A program made the translations under genes and the position numbers. From NCBI GenBank assembly GCA_028753945.1, contig JAPNXP010000002.1:13020001-13084000 (forward strand): a DNA stretch of 64,000 nucleotides. The letters are read 5' to 3'. The notes under the pieces are model-generated. The model had not been told where the DNA came from. It saw only the letters and a list, made by a program, of their open reading frames with translations, and ran no database searches. This document shows, piece by piece, positions 45,192 through 54,791 of this stretch. Source of the stretch: Hexactinellida sp. DTS-2022 (lineage: Eukaryota; Porifera; Hexactinellida). Positions within the stretch are counted from its first letter, which is position 1. Each line of letters opens with the position of its first letter.

Positions 45192-47130
45192 ATGGAATTG
45201 CACTCGCGAAATCTCTTAATAACAGTTTTAACGTTGGTATCAGAGCTCATAGATATACCAATAGAAGTGTTGATAGCCATTGTTTTTCCATTTCGAAATC
45301 CCGAGGATACTTTCAGACAAATGTCACTAGGACTAGATGATACGTTTGTTACTCTGGGAAAACCTAATTTGAAAGTTGCATACAAAGTAAAACTGATTAC
45401 TCAAAGTTTAAAGGTGGCAGTGATGAATTGGGGAGATACTCAAGAATTTAGCGGACTCTTAACTTGGACAGGTACAAATGAAGATGACATCACTTTCATC
45501 AATAGTTCCGAAGTATTTGAGAAGCTTTCAGATTTCCACAATTATTGCCATGGTAGACAGCAACAGATGGAATCGCTAAACAGAGAGGCTACAGAGAACG
45601 CAATACAATTGCCAAGTGCATTAGCTGATATGGATGATGTACTCACGGCGCCCACGGATAGTTCTATCTTTTTATCTGAGATTGACCCACTACAAGAAGA
45701 TACCAACTCAACATTAGACCATTCTAGCGAAGCAATTGGAGATCTATCTGCACATGCACAAGATCTAGATTTTAAATTGATAAAGTCATCCAGATCGCGG
45801 GATAAATTATCATATTGTGGCTATATCTACAATTTTCAGCGTGCAACAAAGGCTAAACAACAATGGCGCTGTCAGGTGAAGAATTGCAAAGGCCGTATTC
45901 ACAAAACTGCGACAACTGTCATAAAACTAATAGGCCAACATTGCCATAGAGATTGGTAAAGAAGAAGTTTGGGAATTTCGTGCAAGAGTAAAGAGACGTG
46001 CCCTAGAATCGCATGATAACCCTCATCGCATTATTGCAGAAGCGTCAGGACAACTTTCTAACATTGCTAAAACACTTATACCACGTGAAAAAAGTTTAAA
46101 AAAGATTTGTCAAAGAATTAGACCTGCGCCAACAAATCCTACCACTCTTTTTGATCTCCACTTTGATGAAAATATCCAAACTTTAGGTGGAAATAACTTT
46201 TTAGCCTATGATTCTGGACCAGGATTAGACAGAATTATCATGTTTTCCACTGAAGAAAACAAGAAAATTCTATCCTATTCTACAATATGGATGGCAGACG
46301 GAACATTTAAAGTTGTCCCTAGCCTATTCGTACAACTTTACACGGTCCATGCGCTAGTTGGAGGAACTTACCCTTTCAGAGATGGACATTTGCTTCCTTC
46401 TATTTACATATTACTGCCAGGAAAGAGCTCTTCCTATTATCGCAAAATGTGGCACATTATTCAACAGTTGTGTCCAGGTTCTAATCCACAATTTCTTTTA
46501 GTTGATTTCGAAAAAGCCGCAATCAACACATTTGCAGAAGTTTGGCCAAGGGCAAACATTAAAGGTTGCTTCTTCCATCTATCACAATCCGTTTATCGAA
46601 AGGTCCAGGATCTAGGATTGAAAACAATCTATTCTAATAATACAGAATTCTCAATCAATGTTAGAATGTTACCAGCTTTGGCTTATCTACCTTCCCAATT
46701 TGTTTTAACAGCTTTTGAAACCCTAAAAAGTCAACTTCCGCCTGAAGCACTAGGTGTATATAATTACTTTCGAGATATTTATGTTGGAGAAATTGATAAA
46801 TTTGGGGTTTACCATCCACCTTTATTTCCAATTGAAATGTGGAACAATTTTGATTTAGTGGCTTACGGAATACCTACCACTACGAATTCAGTAGAAGCCT
46901 GGCACCGCGCCTTTTCGACAACCGGCGCATCACATCACCCTACCTTTTGGAAATTTTGTGATGCACTTAAGATTGAGCAATCTAGTGTAGAACTTAGGCA
47001 AGCTCAATATTATTCTGGAAAGCCCCCGACTAAATCCAGAACATCATTGGAAAAGGAATTCACGATGGTTAGCTTGGTAATGAATTACTACACTAGACCT
47101 ATTCTCACCTACCTTAAGGTGTCTCTTTAG
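45192..47130 (+). pseudogene. MULE transposase 2 with FLYWCH-like finger, frameshifted
   Basis: The first 255 codons end in a FLYWCH-like region (LSYCGYIYNFQRA...QWRCQVKNCKGRIH...GQHCH). A stop follows at about 45957, but another frame continues directly (IGKEEVWEFRARVKRRALE, about 45949 onward) into a second ORF with the MULE core: WMADGTFKVVP (first Asp), LLVDFEKAAINTFAE (second Asp), GCFFHLSQSVYRKVQ and TTNSVEAWHRAF. One frame change is therefore enough to break it. The roughly 185 residues before the finger match nothing I recognise; they are probably specific to this family. It is related to transposase 1 in motif order, but has quite different terminal repeats. Confidence 0.85.
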
Positions 47131-48043
47131 TAGCACTAGCAAATCTCGCAACTTTATCCGTAAATTTAGTAATTTTATGCGTAATTATATGCTTATAGTA
47201 ATTATATTATAGAACAAGCAAATCATTAATTATATCTACCACCTTTATACACAGAGATAAATTGTACACAGATCTCGTATGTTTCCAATACATTCGTAAT
47301 TGGAGAATTTGATCTAATTTGGTGTTTGAATATTACTATAACAAGCACGCTTTGATTGCTTGGGCTGCGCGGCTGTGGACACCTTGCTTCCGCAAAAGAC
47401 GCCCTTTGTGCGCCACATCTATTCAAATCATCTTAATCACACTAATTTACTCTATAAATCCGTTTAAACCAAACCGCAACATAATGTTGGATTTTGTTTA
47501 TCTTTTTCTATACGTACATTAAAGTCATAATATTAACCATGCTTGTTAATAATATTCGCTTAATAGTCGTTGTAAGTCATTTAGAATCTCCTATTAATAT
47601 GCAATATAATTCCATGTCTCTCTACTACAATCCTATAGAAAAAATAAATAAACAAATGTTGATATTTTCCTTATACATTTAAACTTGTTTCTATATAGGC
47701 TATTCCCCCAGTTCAAAATTCAATTCCGTACCAAATTTCATTGAGTTTTAATGTGTATGATAAAATTCTAGTACTTAATATTTTGAAACTTTTCGTAGTA
47801 ATTACTACATGATAGGCTAAGGACATATCTAAACAACTTAAATATCTGAACTTTTACCTGTGCATTCAATAAATCTTCTCGTAAACGTTAAGCAATTATT
47901 ATATTTACCAATAAATACCCCGGGATGATTTTGTAGTTGATTGTTTTGTTGTTTACCTATTTGGTGTAAATCACCCACTCTCTGCTTGTTACACAACTGA
48001 TATCTCTTTATTGTAGTTGTGACTCATATATTAAAATTAAACT

Positions 48044-48156
48044 AGTCAACTTCCGTTATATCGAAGTCGAAGGAACCCAGTTAATTACTCCATATAACCG
48101 GACTTCGATATAAGGGAATTCGATATAACCGAGTTCGTTATAACGGGAGTTTACTG
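48044..48156. mobile_element. Pogo-like MITE nested in MULE 2
   Basis: It has a left AGTCAACTTCCGTTATATCG and a right GTTATAACGGGAGTTTACTG in inverted orientation, followed by TA. A related right half occurs at 51487-51558, between UFL1 and ESS2. Confidence 0.7.
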
Positions 48157-48782
48157 TAACTTGCTCCCTAGACTATGAAAATCACAAATTAGCCTACAAT
48201 ATACGTACTCCAGTACTCGTATATAGTAAGCCGGACAATAGAATAGCCCAAATAATGCACAAAACTAACGAGGTTTAAGAACTTCAAGAGGTACACAAAC
48301 GTCGCATTAGTTGTACACAAACGTCGCACTAGCTATGTACACAAATGTCTCCCTCCGCTCCGGTACTGTAATAGTAGGACCCTACTATAACGTTTTTTGC
48401 TAGAAGAAGCACACTAAAAAGTGCCTCAAAGTGGTATAAATATATTAATTAATCAATGTCAGGGAAAATGATAATTCTTACGGTATCAGATAAGTCGATA
48501 CACTAGAATTAGCACCAGCACGCAGGTTGCACGCTAGAGCCAATAAAAAAAGTACAAGTATTTCATTTATTAGATGTTCAGTAACGAAAATAATCCTGTG
48601 TACTTGTTTATGGAAGCTGAATTTGCAGTAAGAGGGCTCATTTAGGATGAAAAAAAAGAGAAACTGACAGTCAGGATCAGGTCTACTTATTATGAACAAT
48701 TTTCGTCTACTTATGAAATTATTATAATTAATAATTATGATGAACAAGTACTACGGCTCCCAATTTAATTTAGGGGAATCCT

Positions 48783-48943
48783 TATATAGAGCTGAGCTTT
48801 GTAGAGTTCAGATTTTATCCCATACTAAAAGCCCAGGCTTACTTTCTAAAGGTCAATTTCGAACTCTGGAAAAAAACTGACCTTTCTCAGTGCATGAATA
48901 CACATAGTGAAAAACTGAACTCTACAAAGCTCAGCTCTATATA
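48783..48943. mobile_element. 161-bp MITE with 29-bp perfect terminal repeats, upstream of UFL1
   Basis: The left end TATATAGAGCTGAGCTTTGT + AGAGTTCAG and its exact inverse close the element. A second copy lies at 63597-63750. It ends 97 bp before the UFL1 start codon and so lies in the promoter or 5' leader region. Confidence 0.92.
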
Positions 48944-49039
48944 AGTAATTTCTTAATTTAGTTACTGAATCTAGTTTCACAGTTGAAACACTGCGTATTT
49001 ATTTGCTGTAATAGTGTTTCTATCGCAAACTCAATCCCA

Positions 49040-51349
49040 ATGGCTTCAAAAGAATGGGAGGACATACACGCGCTTCAGGAAATGCTCCTCCAAGTGCAGG
49101 CCACAGAGCTGGCTCCTACGCTGTCCGAGCAGAACTGTGTAGACCTTGTCCAGAAGCTAATCGAGCTGGGAATGATCGAGCTCATCCACACGCTGGATGG
49201 GAAAGAGTATCTCACACACGAACAACTTTTCTTAGAAATTGAAGAAGAGACATTAGCTCAATCCGGACGGATAAGCCTCCTTTCATTACAGAACAATCTG
49301 AATGTGGATATTAGTTACATACACAAGTTTACTAATGATTTGTGTAAACGAGATAACAACTGGCTGATAATCCAAGGAGATTTTATGAACCGCAGCTACA
49401 TGGATAAATGGAGCGAGGAGCTGAATGACAATCTCCAAGAATCCGGCGTTCTTTCGATAACAGACATCTGCACACAGCACAACTTTACCAAAGATTTCGT
49501 TCTGAACCAAATACAACAGCGACTGGGACACTCAATACAGGGTCATATAGAACATCAGAATGCAGACATAATATTCACTGATGGTTACATCGAAAGGCAA
49601 AAGGGATGCATCCGTGGACTATTGAATGCTGTGACTCAACCAATAAAGGTGCAGAGTATAATGAGACGGGTTATGAAGGAAGAGAGAGTATTCTACAATA
49701 TCCTCACTCAACTCGTCTCGAATAGGGAAATAAAGGGTTCGTTTCGTGGCTCTCTAGAAAAGGAAGTATTCATTCCCAAATTATACATAGAGGCACAGGA
49801 AAAATGGATCGACAGTTCCATACAAGCCAATGGTTACACAGATTACGACCGTATTATTAAGGCAGGGGTTCCTGATCCTATCAGTTACATTCAAAAGAAC
49901 TACAACACTGTAACTTATTTCCAAATACGGAAGAAAGGTGGATTGAAGCCACAACTCGATATTGAAAACTTTACATTAATACTACTAGATGCTTGTTGTA
50001 TTTCAAACCGACTTCTTTCAGAGCTAGAGGCTAGTATTGAGAATTCACTAACCAATGGTGAGTGGGTTGATATAGCTACAGTCGCGCCGCCTGTTTCCAA
50101 TAAACAAGACTGTGTTATGATTCTTCAATTGGTGGCCAGCGTTTTGCTAGAAAACATCCCGTATACAATATATAGTGACACAATTATGGTTTCACAACAG
50201 TTCTTAGAAAACTTGCCAGCGAAATTTAATGTCGTTATCAATGAAATGGTTAGAAAGATAACTCAACAGTGTCCCCATCTCAACCAGTTGTCTCAGGCCC
50301 TCACTGGGAGAGTATCAAAGTTCAAGTTAGCCGATTCGATCAATTCCAAGCCGAAGAAAGGGAAAGGGAAGGGGAAACGTAATCCCAAAGTATTCGAACA
50401 AGATGAGGAGTACTCTAACCAGTATGTCTATCCTGAGCTCGAATTCATGAACACAACAGAGATCTCGCGATACTTTCAAAAGAACATTCTAGAAATCCCA
50501 GCTGAGTTCATGGAGGAGCTGGCTGTCTACCTAGAACAGCCCCTAACTTCCCACTTCCATTCCATTCTTCTAGAATCTATCAAGTCTAAAACTAAAGGCC
50601 ATCTATCAAGCACTGAGGTATACAGCGAGCTCACAGTGTGTTGGTACCATGTGGCTGTTTTCAAGCAAGCAATCGACGAATCCAAAGGCTTATCTAAGGA
50701 AATGTTTACCAGATATCTCTTGAGTTCGATTTGTTCTGAGACAACAAACCTTATTATCTACCTACTAGTCAAAGACTTTTGTAACGAGCCGATCGGTGAC
50801 CCAAGAAAGCTGTCAGAATCTAAGAGAACAAAACTAATTTCTCTACTGAATGATAAGCAGAGACCGCTAATGGCACAGCTCAGCAAGTCTCTACAGGGAA
50901 GAGAAGTGGAAACCTACTTCGATACCATGGATAGGCTGTTTGAGGATAAATATTTTGGCATAAAACTTGAATACCCAAACAGTAGGAAACGAAAATCCCT
51001 AATATCAGGCCTGAGGGATAGCTTCAGTGGTCAATTGAAAGATGAAAAGGACTTTGCTACTATTCTCCATTTAGCGACTGTGATTATGTACTCTGACGTC
51101 ACCGGACTTGTCCTGCATTCTCCTGGGAAAGCAGTCCCACAGATACTGGACTTCCTAGCTATCAGCTTATCTGAAGAGAAGATGTGTGTGCTGAGGAAGT
51201 GCCAGGCGCTCATAGTAAAGAGAATGATTCATTTGAGAGAGAGAGACAGGTGGGAGACTGAGGGGGAGTTTGTTCAAGAAACTCAAAGGGTTAATCAAGA
51301 GTTGATTTCCTCAACTGAAGACGTCAAGTCGATGATAATTTGGGATTAA
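49040..51349 (+). CDS. UFL1: UFL1, UFM1-protein ligase 1
   Basis: A single-exon gene of 769 residues. UFL1 is the E3 that, with DDRGK1 and CDK5RAP3, attaches UFM1 to targets such as ribosomal protein uL24 at the ER. The N-terminus is strongly conserved: WEDIHALQ, LSEQNCVDLVQKLIE and IHTLDGKEYLTHEQL. Later landmarks are LQESGVLSITDIC and FTDGYIERQKGCIRGLLNAV. A basic linker (KPKKGKGKGKRNPK, about 450-465) precedes the C-terminal helical half, as in the family. The Met at 49040 was chosen over an upstream in-frame Met (48983), because homologues begin directly before WE.I. GTAATAG ends 25 nt before it. Codon use is AT-rich, unlike PUS1 or SMCR8. It opens a five-gene same-strand row. Confidence 0.97.
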   Translation: MASKEWEDIHALQEMLLQVQATELAPTLSEQNCVDLVQKLIELGMIELIHTLDGKEYLTHEQLFLEIEEETLAQSGRISLLSLQNNLNVDISYIHKFTNDLCKRDNNWLIIQGDFMNRSYMDKWSEELNDNLQESGVLSITDICTQHNFTKDFVLNQIQQRLGHSIQGHIEHQNADIIFTDGYIERQKGCIRGLLNAVTQPIKVQSIMRRVMKEERVFYNILTQLVSNREIKGSFRGSLEKEVFIPKLYIEAQEKWIDSSIQANGYTDYDRIIKAGVPDPISYIQKNYNTVTYFQIRKKGGLKPQLDIENFTLILLDACCISNRLLSELEASIENSLTNGEWVDIATVAPPVSNKQDCVMILQLVASVLLENIPYTIYSDTIMVSQQFLENLPAKFNVVINEMVRKITQQCPHLNQLSQALTGRVSKFKLADSINSKPKKGKGKGKRNPKVFEQDEEYSNQYVYPELEFMNTTEISRYFQKNILEIPAEFMEELAVYLEQPLTSHFHSILLESIKSKTKGHLSSTEVYSELTVCWYHVAVFKQAIDESKGLSKEMFTRYLLSSICSETTNLIIYLLVKDFCNEPIGDPRKLSESKRTKLISLLNDKQRPLMAQLSKSLQGREVETYFDTMDRLFEDKYFGIKLEYPNSRKRKSLISGLRDSFSGQLKDEKDFATILHLATVIMYSDVTGLVLHSPGKAVPQILDFLAISLSEEKMCVLRKCQALIVKRMIHLRERDRWETEGEFVQETQRVNQELISSTEDVKSMIIWD

Positions 51350-51808
51350 ACTGCTGTATAAATGTTTTATATTATGGATTTCACCTTCCTTCGTATAATA
51401 TTTGAGAATGATAATGTATTACATAACAGAGAACAACAGAGAAATCCCCCCCCCCCCCCCGTCGGGGAAATCCTGGCGCCACCCTTGGTTATAACGAAGT
51501 GCTTGGGACCTGTAAATTCCTTCGTTATATCCGATTTCGTTATAACGGGAGTTCACTGTATTTATTTTGTTCACGTAAATGTTCTTAAAGAAGTATTATA
51601 TTGAGGATATTGTTGCAGTTTATGGAAAGTCCTGGTGTGCACACGTGTACAACAGATATAACTAAACAATGGATATGGATAATTTGTGATACTTATCATT
51701 GGGTCAAAATATAAATGTTAACTACAAACAAGTTCTTTATATGTATTCTCACTTATAAATGCCATTAATGTATTGCAATTTGCAAATATAGCTAAACACC
51801 TTGCAGTA
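51350..51808. other. UFL1-ESS2 spacer
   Basis: It contains a C-run element at 51449-51486 (similar to the GC-run inserts near 42060 and 43400) and a pogo-like half element ending in AACGGGAGTTCACTGTA at about 51558. No canonical AATAAA was seen after UFL1. Confidence 0.5.
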
Positions 51809-52840
51809 ATGCTAAAGAATAAAAAATCTGTGATTTCAGAAGAGAGGTACGAGGAAGCTCTGGACCTAATAATCGAGCGAGATTTCTTCCCAGATTTGAA
51901 GCAATTCAAGGATGAAAACAGATCTGTCTTTCCTGAATTAGCGAATAGATTTGAGGGCGACACGAATGCTAAGCTACTGCCTCGAGAAGACGAATATTTG
52001 GATGAATATCTGGCAAGAATAGTCAGCGAAGACGATGCGTCATTTGCGGAATTACTTGAGAAAGATAGAGAACGCATTCGGGAGAAATGTAGGCAGTTTT
52101 ATTTTAGTCTCGAGTTTGATAAGTCAGAACAAATCGAGTTTAAAAAGCCGAGAAGATTAGTGGTTGAAGGGAGAAATACACTAATGTACGTGCCTGATGG
52201 CGTGGAGCAGGATGGAAGTGTAAAACCAAACATTCGCCATTCTAACACAAGAATTTCTCAAGAGCTAATTGAATCTCTCAATGAAAAAGCGAGCTTGAAA
52301 ATAATTCAATCTGAAATAACAAAGGTTAATGTAGAAGCTCCAGAAAAGTTTGATGTTTATGGAAAGACCATTCTGGATCCTCATGTGGGTCGCGAATACG
52401 GATTGATCTCAACCCCGAGCTCAGAGTCGACTGGCGAGAGCACTCCAGCGGCCTCTCAAACTCCTTATCTCTCCGCCAATACAATATCCAGCACGCCTGG
52501 GTTCCGAATGAAAGAGGCGAGCAAGCGAGAACGAATAGGCATACGGTTATCTGAAGACATCGTTAGGAACAAACGGAACAAACGAAGAGCTGCCCTTAAG
52601 CAGGCGATGCACTCAACTCCCACCTCCAGGAATGATCTGTACTCGCGAGGCCTCTACTTGTCTCCGGCCGCGAGGAGCCTGCTTAATAAGACTCTCCCCT
52701 CGACCAGTTGCTCTGACAGCATTGGTCTCAGAAGCAGTTATACCCCCAAACAGGGCACTCCCTCAGCGAGGGTTTCTAGGAATCCTGCTGCGGACACGCC
52801 CCACTCCACAGCCTCGGTCACTCCCAGTCCGAGGAAGTAG
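51809..52840 (+). CDS. ESS2: ESS2 splicing factor homologue (DGCR14)
   Basis: A single-exon gene of 343 residues. ESS2 is a nuclear protein of the spliceosomal C complex. Diagnostic segments are SEERYEEALDLIIERDFFPDL near the N-terminus, SEDDASFAELLEKD at about 75, and a C-terminal run of TP/SP sites with LYLSPAARSLLNK and LRSSYTPKQGTPSARV. The homologues keep LSPAA..L and SYTP there. It is shorter than the vertebrate protein, mainly in the N-terminal leader. An in-frame Met exists at 51773, but CCTTGCAG ends 2 nt before the Met at 51809, which starts closer to the conserved region. AATAAA follows about 60 bp after the stop, the only canonical signal I found in this gene row. Confidence 0.93.
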   Translation: MLKNKKSVISEERYEEALDLIIERDFFPDLKQFKDENRSVFPELANRFEGDTNAKLLPREDEYLDEYLARIVSEDDASFAELLEKDRERIREKCRQFYFSLEFDKSEQIEFKKPRRLVVEGRNTLMYVPDGVEQDGSVKPNIRHSNTRISQELIESLNEKASLKIIQSEITKVNVEAPEKFDVYGKTILDPHVGREYGLISTPSSESTGESTPAASQTPYLSANTISSTPGFRMKEASKRERIGIRLSEDIVRNKRNKRRAALKQAMHSTPTSRNDLYSRGLYLSPAARSLLNKTLPSTSCSDSIGLRSSYTPKQGTPSARVSRNPAADTPHSTASVTPSPRK

Positions 52841-52922
52841 CTGAATATGTGTGCCAATTACATATTGCAAAATAATTATGAACCCTGACATCACAGAATT
52901 TAATAAACATCAGCTGATCCTA

Positions 52923-53095
52923 CAGTCCACTCTCGTTAATAGGGACACGGTTAATTAAAGCGAATATCGGTTAAGGATTCCCCTAACGGCCTAACCTAAC
53001 AAATGCATGCAAGTGCCCAGTTAACTAATACAAATTTCCGGCAATACGAACAGATTTCGACGGTCCCCTGGTATTCCAATTGACGAAAGTGTAAT
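52923..53095. repeat. Pogo-like repeat remnant upstream of TMEM209
   Basis: It starts CAGTCCACTCTCGTTAATAG after a TA, like the sequence at 63284. It later contains TACGAACAGATTTCGACGG, like the window start. The right end is unclear. Confidence 0.5.
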
Positions 53096-53153
53096 TCCTC
53101 TAATCATATATCTAACTCGTATTTAATATGTTGCCTATACTCTAACAGATAGA

Positions 53154-54638
53154 ATGCCGCGGGAGATCGGAGTGCCTCACCACCTCCTACAGGAAGCTCT
53201 GGCCTACAAGCGAAACAGAACCATTGCTAGCCAATCTCTATACGGTTTCCTTCTCAACGCATTGCTTGTATTGTTGCTCAGTATCGACTTGTACTGCCTG
53301 TATACATTCAGACTGCTCTACTGCATTGAGATTCTGTGGTACATCGAGTTTGGTCTAATCTCTATATTCGCTTTCAACACCCTCACTGCCCTGTACGCAT
53401 ACTCTACTCCAAACAAGTTCGTCACTAACAAAGCACTGAGTGCTAGGCAGATGCAGCTCCTAGGGCTGGATAAGTCTAATGTCCAGATTGATGACTCGAT
53501 CTCATCCGAGGTTCCACTGTCCCCCGTTAAGACAAGCACCCCTGAGGCCTCGCCCAGTTCCCAGCAGCTGGGCTCATCGCACCTCAGCCGCTCCCGCTCC
53601 CGCACCTACTTCCCTTCGCAGCCAGTTAACCAGGAGCAGCTCAGCACCAGTTTCAACCAGCTGAACCTCTCGTTCTCGCGCTCGCATAACGGAGACACTA
53701 TCACCGACATGCAGTCGCTTGATAGCTACCTCAAGGCAACCGAGGAATCTGCTATAAACACTTCTCTCAGTCAATCTTTGTTCGACCATTCTAACCTGTC
53801 CCTTAGTCGGTCTCTGGACCACTCATTGACCTTCCCTGCCACATACCAAATGGCTACTCAGCAGCAGAACTCAAATTACAACACAGACGACAGTCAGAAG
53901 GTCGAAGAGAAGGTTTGGTCCCAGCTGGGAATAAAGCGAAACGATCTGGATATGTGGACTGAAAACTGCAAACAGTGGATTTCAATGACTATCCTTCATA
54001 AGATAATAAAGGAGATTGACCGCAACAATAAAATTCTTCTTGACATCGGGAGCGCTGAATACCAGATCGGACTGATAAGCATGTCGATGCTGCGACAACT
54101 TGCCATCAATCGGCAAGACCAGCTGTCTAACCTGCCCCTACTGATCCCCTACCTGAGCCTGCATCCGAACCACGACTACCTAGTGACTCGTATTCGTGAC
54201 CTGGCCAGGGGCTCAGACATCAGCTACTATAGATGGAACTCAGGCGGAGCGTACAAGGGAAAGAAATGGGACAGTAGCTTCCCAACTGATGCGCAGATCC
54301 TAATGCATTTATTCTGCACATACATGGACTTGATGATCCCCCCAACCCTCAGCATAGCGGACACACATCCCTTCACGAGTCGATTCTTTTCTTCCGCGCC
54401 TCAGAGGGTCGAGGATATCCAGGGAGTCATCGCCCTGTTCCAAACACAGATTCTCCCGCCTAATTTCAGCTTATTCGTCAAGGATAAAGGTCTGCTCTCG
54501 GTTCCTAAGGGCAGGCGAAACCTGTTCCATTGCATTGTTGCATTCCTGCACTACTGTTATCACAAGGAGAGTGGCATGCTGGGACAGGTTAACTTGAGTC
54601 TGTTGGGACTTAATCTGTTCACAATTATAGGCAAATGA
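53154..54638 (+). CDS. TMEM209: TMEM209 nuclear-envelope protein homologue
   Basis: A single-exon gene of 494 residues. TMEM209 is a nuclear-envelope membrane protein reported to associate with the nucleoporin NUP205. Two membrane segments lie at about 24-45 and 57-80, followed by a Ser-rich cytosolic or nucleoplasmic linker (about 110-245). The long conserved C-terminal domain has YLVTRIRDLARGSD, YYRWNSGGAYKGKKWD, FPTDAQILMHLFCTYMD, LPKGRRN-like SVPKGRRNLFH and KESGMLGQVNLSLLGLN. The length and order match the family. CTAACAG ends 5 nt before the ATG. It is 313 bp after ESS2 and 153 bp before TTLL10. Confidence 0.95.
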   Translation: MPREIGVPHHLLQEALAYKRNRTIASQSLYGFLLNALLVLLLSIDLYCLYTFRLLYCIEILWYIEFGLISIFAFNTLTALYAYSTPNKFVTNKALSARQMQLLGLDKSNVQIDDSISSEVPLSPVKTSTPEASPSSQQLGSSHLSRSRSRTYFPSQPVNQEQLSTSFNQLNLSFSRSHNGDTITDMQSLDSYLKATEESAINTSLSQSLFDHSNLSLSRSLDHSLTFPATYQMATQQQNSNYNTDDSQKVEEKVWSQLGIKRNDLDMWTENCKQWISMTILHKIIKEIDRNNKILLDIGSAEYQIGLISMSMLRQLAINRQDQLSNLPLLIPYLSLHPNHDYLVTRIRDLARGSDISYYRWNSGGAYKGKKWDSSFPTDAQILMHLFCTYMDLMIPPTLSIADTHPFTSRFFSSAPQRVEDIQGVIALFQTQILPPNFSLFVKDKGLLSVPKGRRNLFHCIVAFLHYCYHKESGMLGQVNLSLLGLNLFTIIGK

Positions 54639-54791
54639 TATTTGATACATTCATTATTTTTCACTTCCTTTTGGATCACATTTATTTAGGTAAATACACG
54701 CAATCATTATCTCACAAAACTCATAATTAATGAAATATCATTATTTCAGTTTTCGATGATGAGAATGTGTCTTTATCTAGAAATTACTTGA

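Larger units (their letters stand above)
44985..48351 (+). mobile_element. MULE-type DNA transposon 2 with about 60-bp terminal repeats
   Basis: About 3.4 kb. The left end reads GAGACATTTGTGTACATAGC + TAGTGCGACGTTTGTGTAC + AACTAATGC; the right end is the near-exact inverse at 48291-48351. Each arm contains three spaced copies of CGACRTTTGTGTACA, and one more copy lies outside the left arm at 44971. A frameshifted transposase is at 45192-47130. The rest (47131-48043) is AT-rich, with no second gene recognised. A pogo-like MITE is inserted at about 48044. Confidence 0.85.

Noticed and set aside
45122-45340. A separate small gene upstream of MULE transposase 2
   Set aside because: It overlaps the start of the transposase frame inside the element and has no recognisable features.
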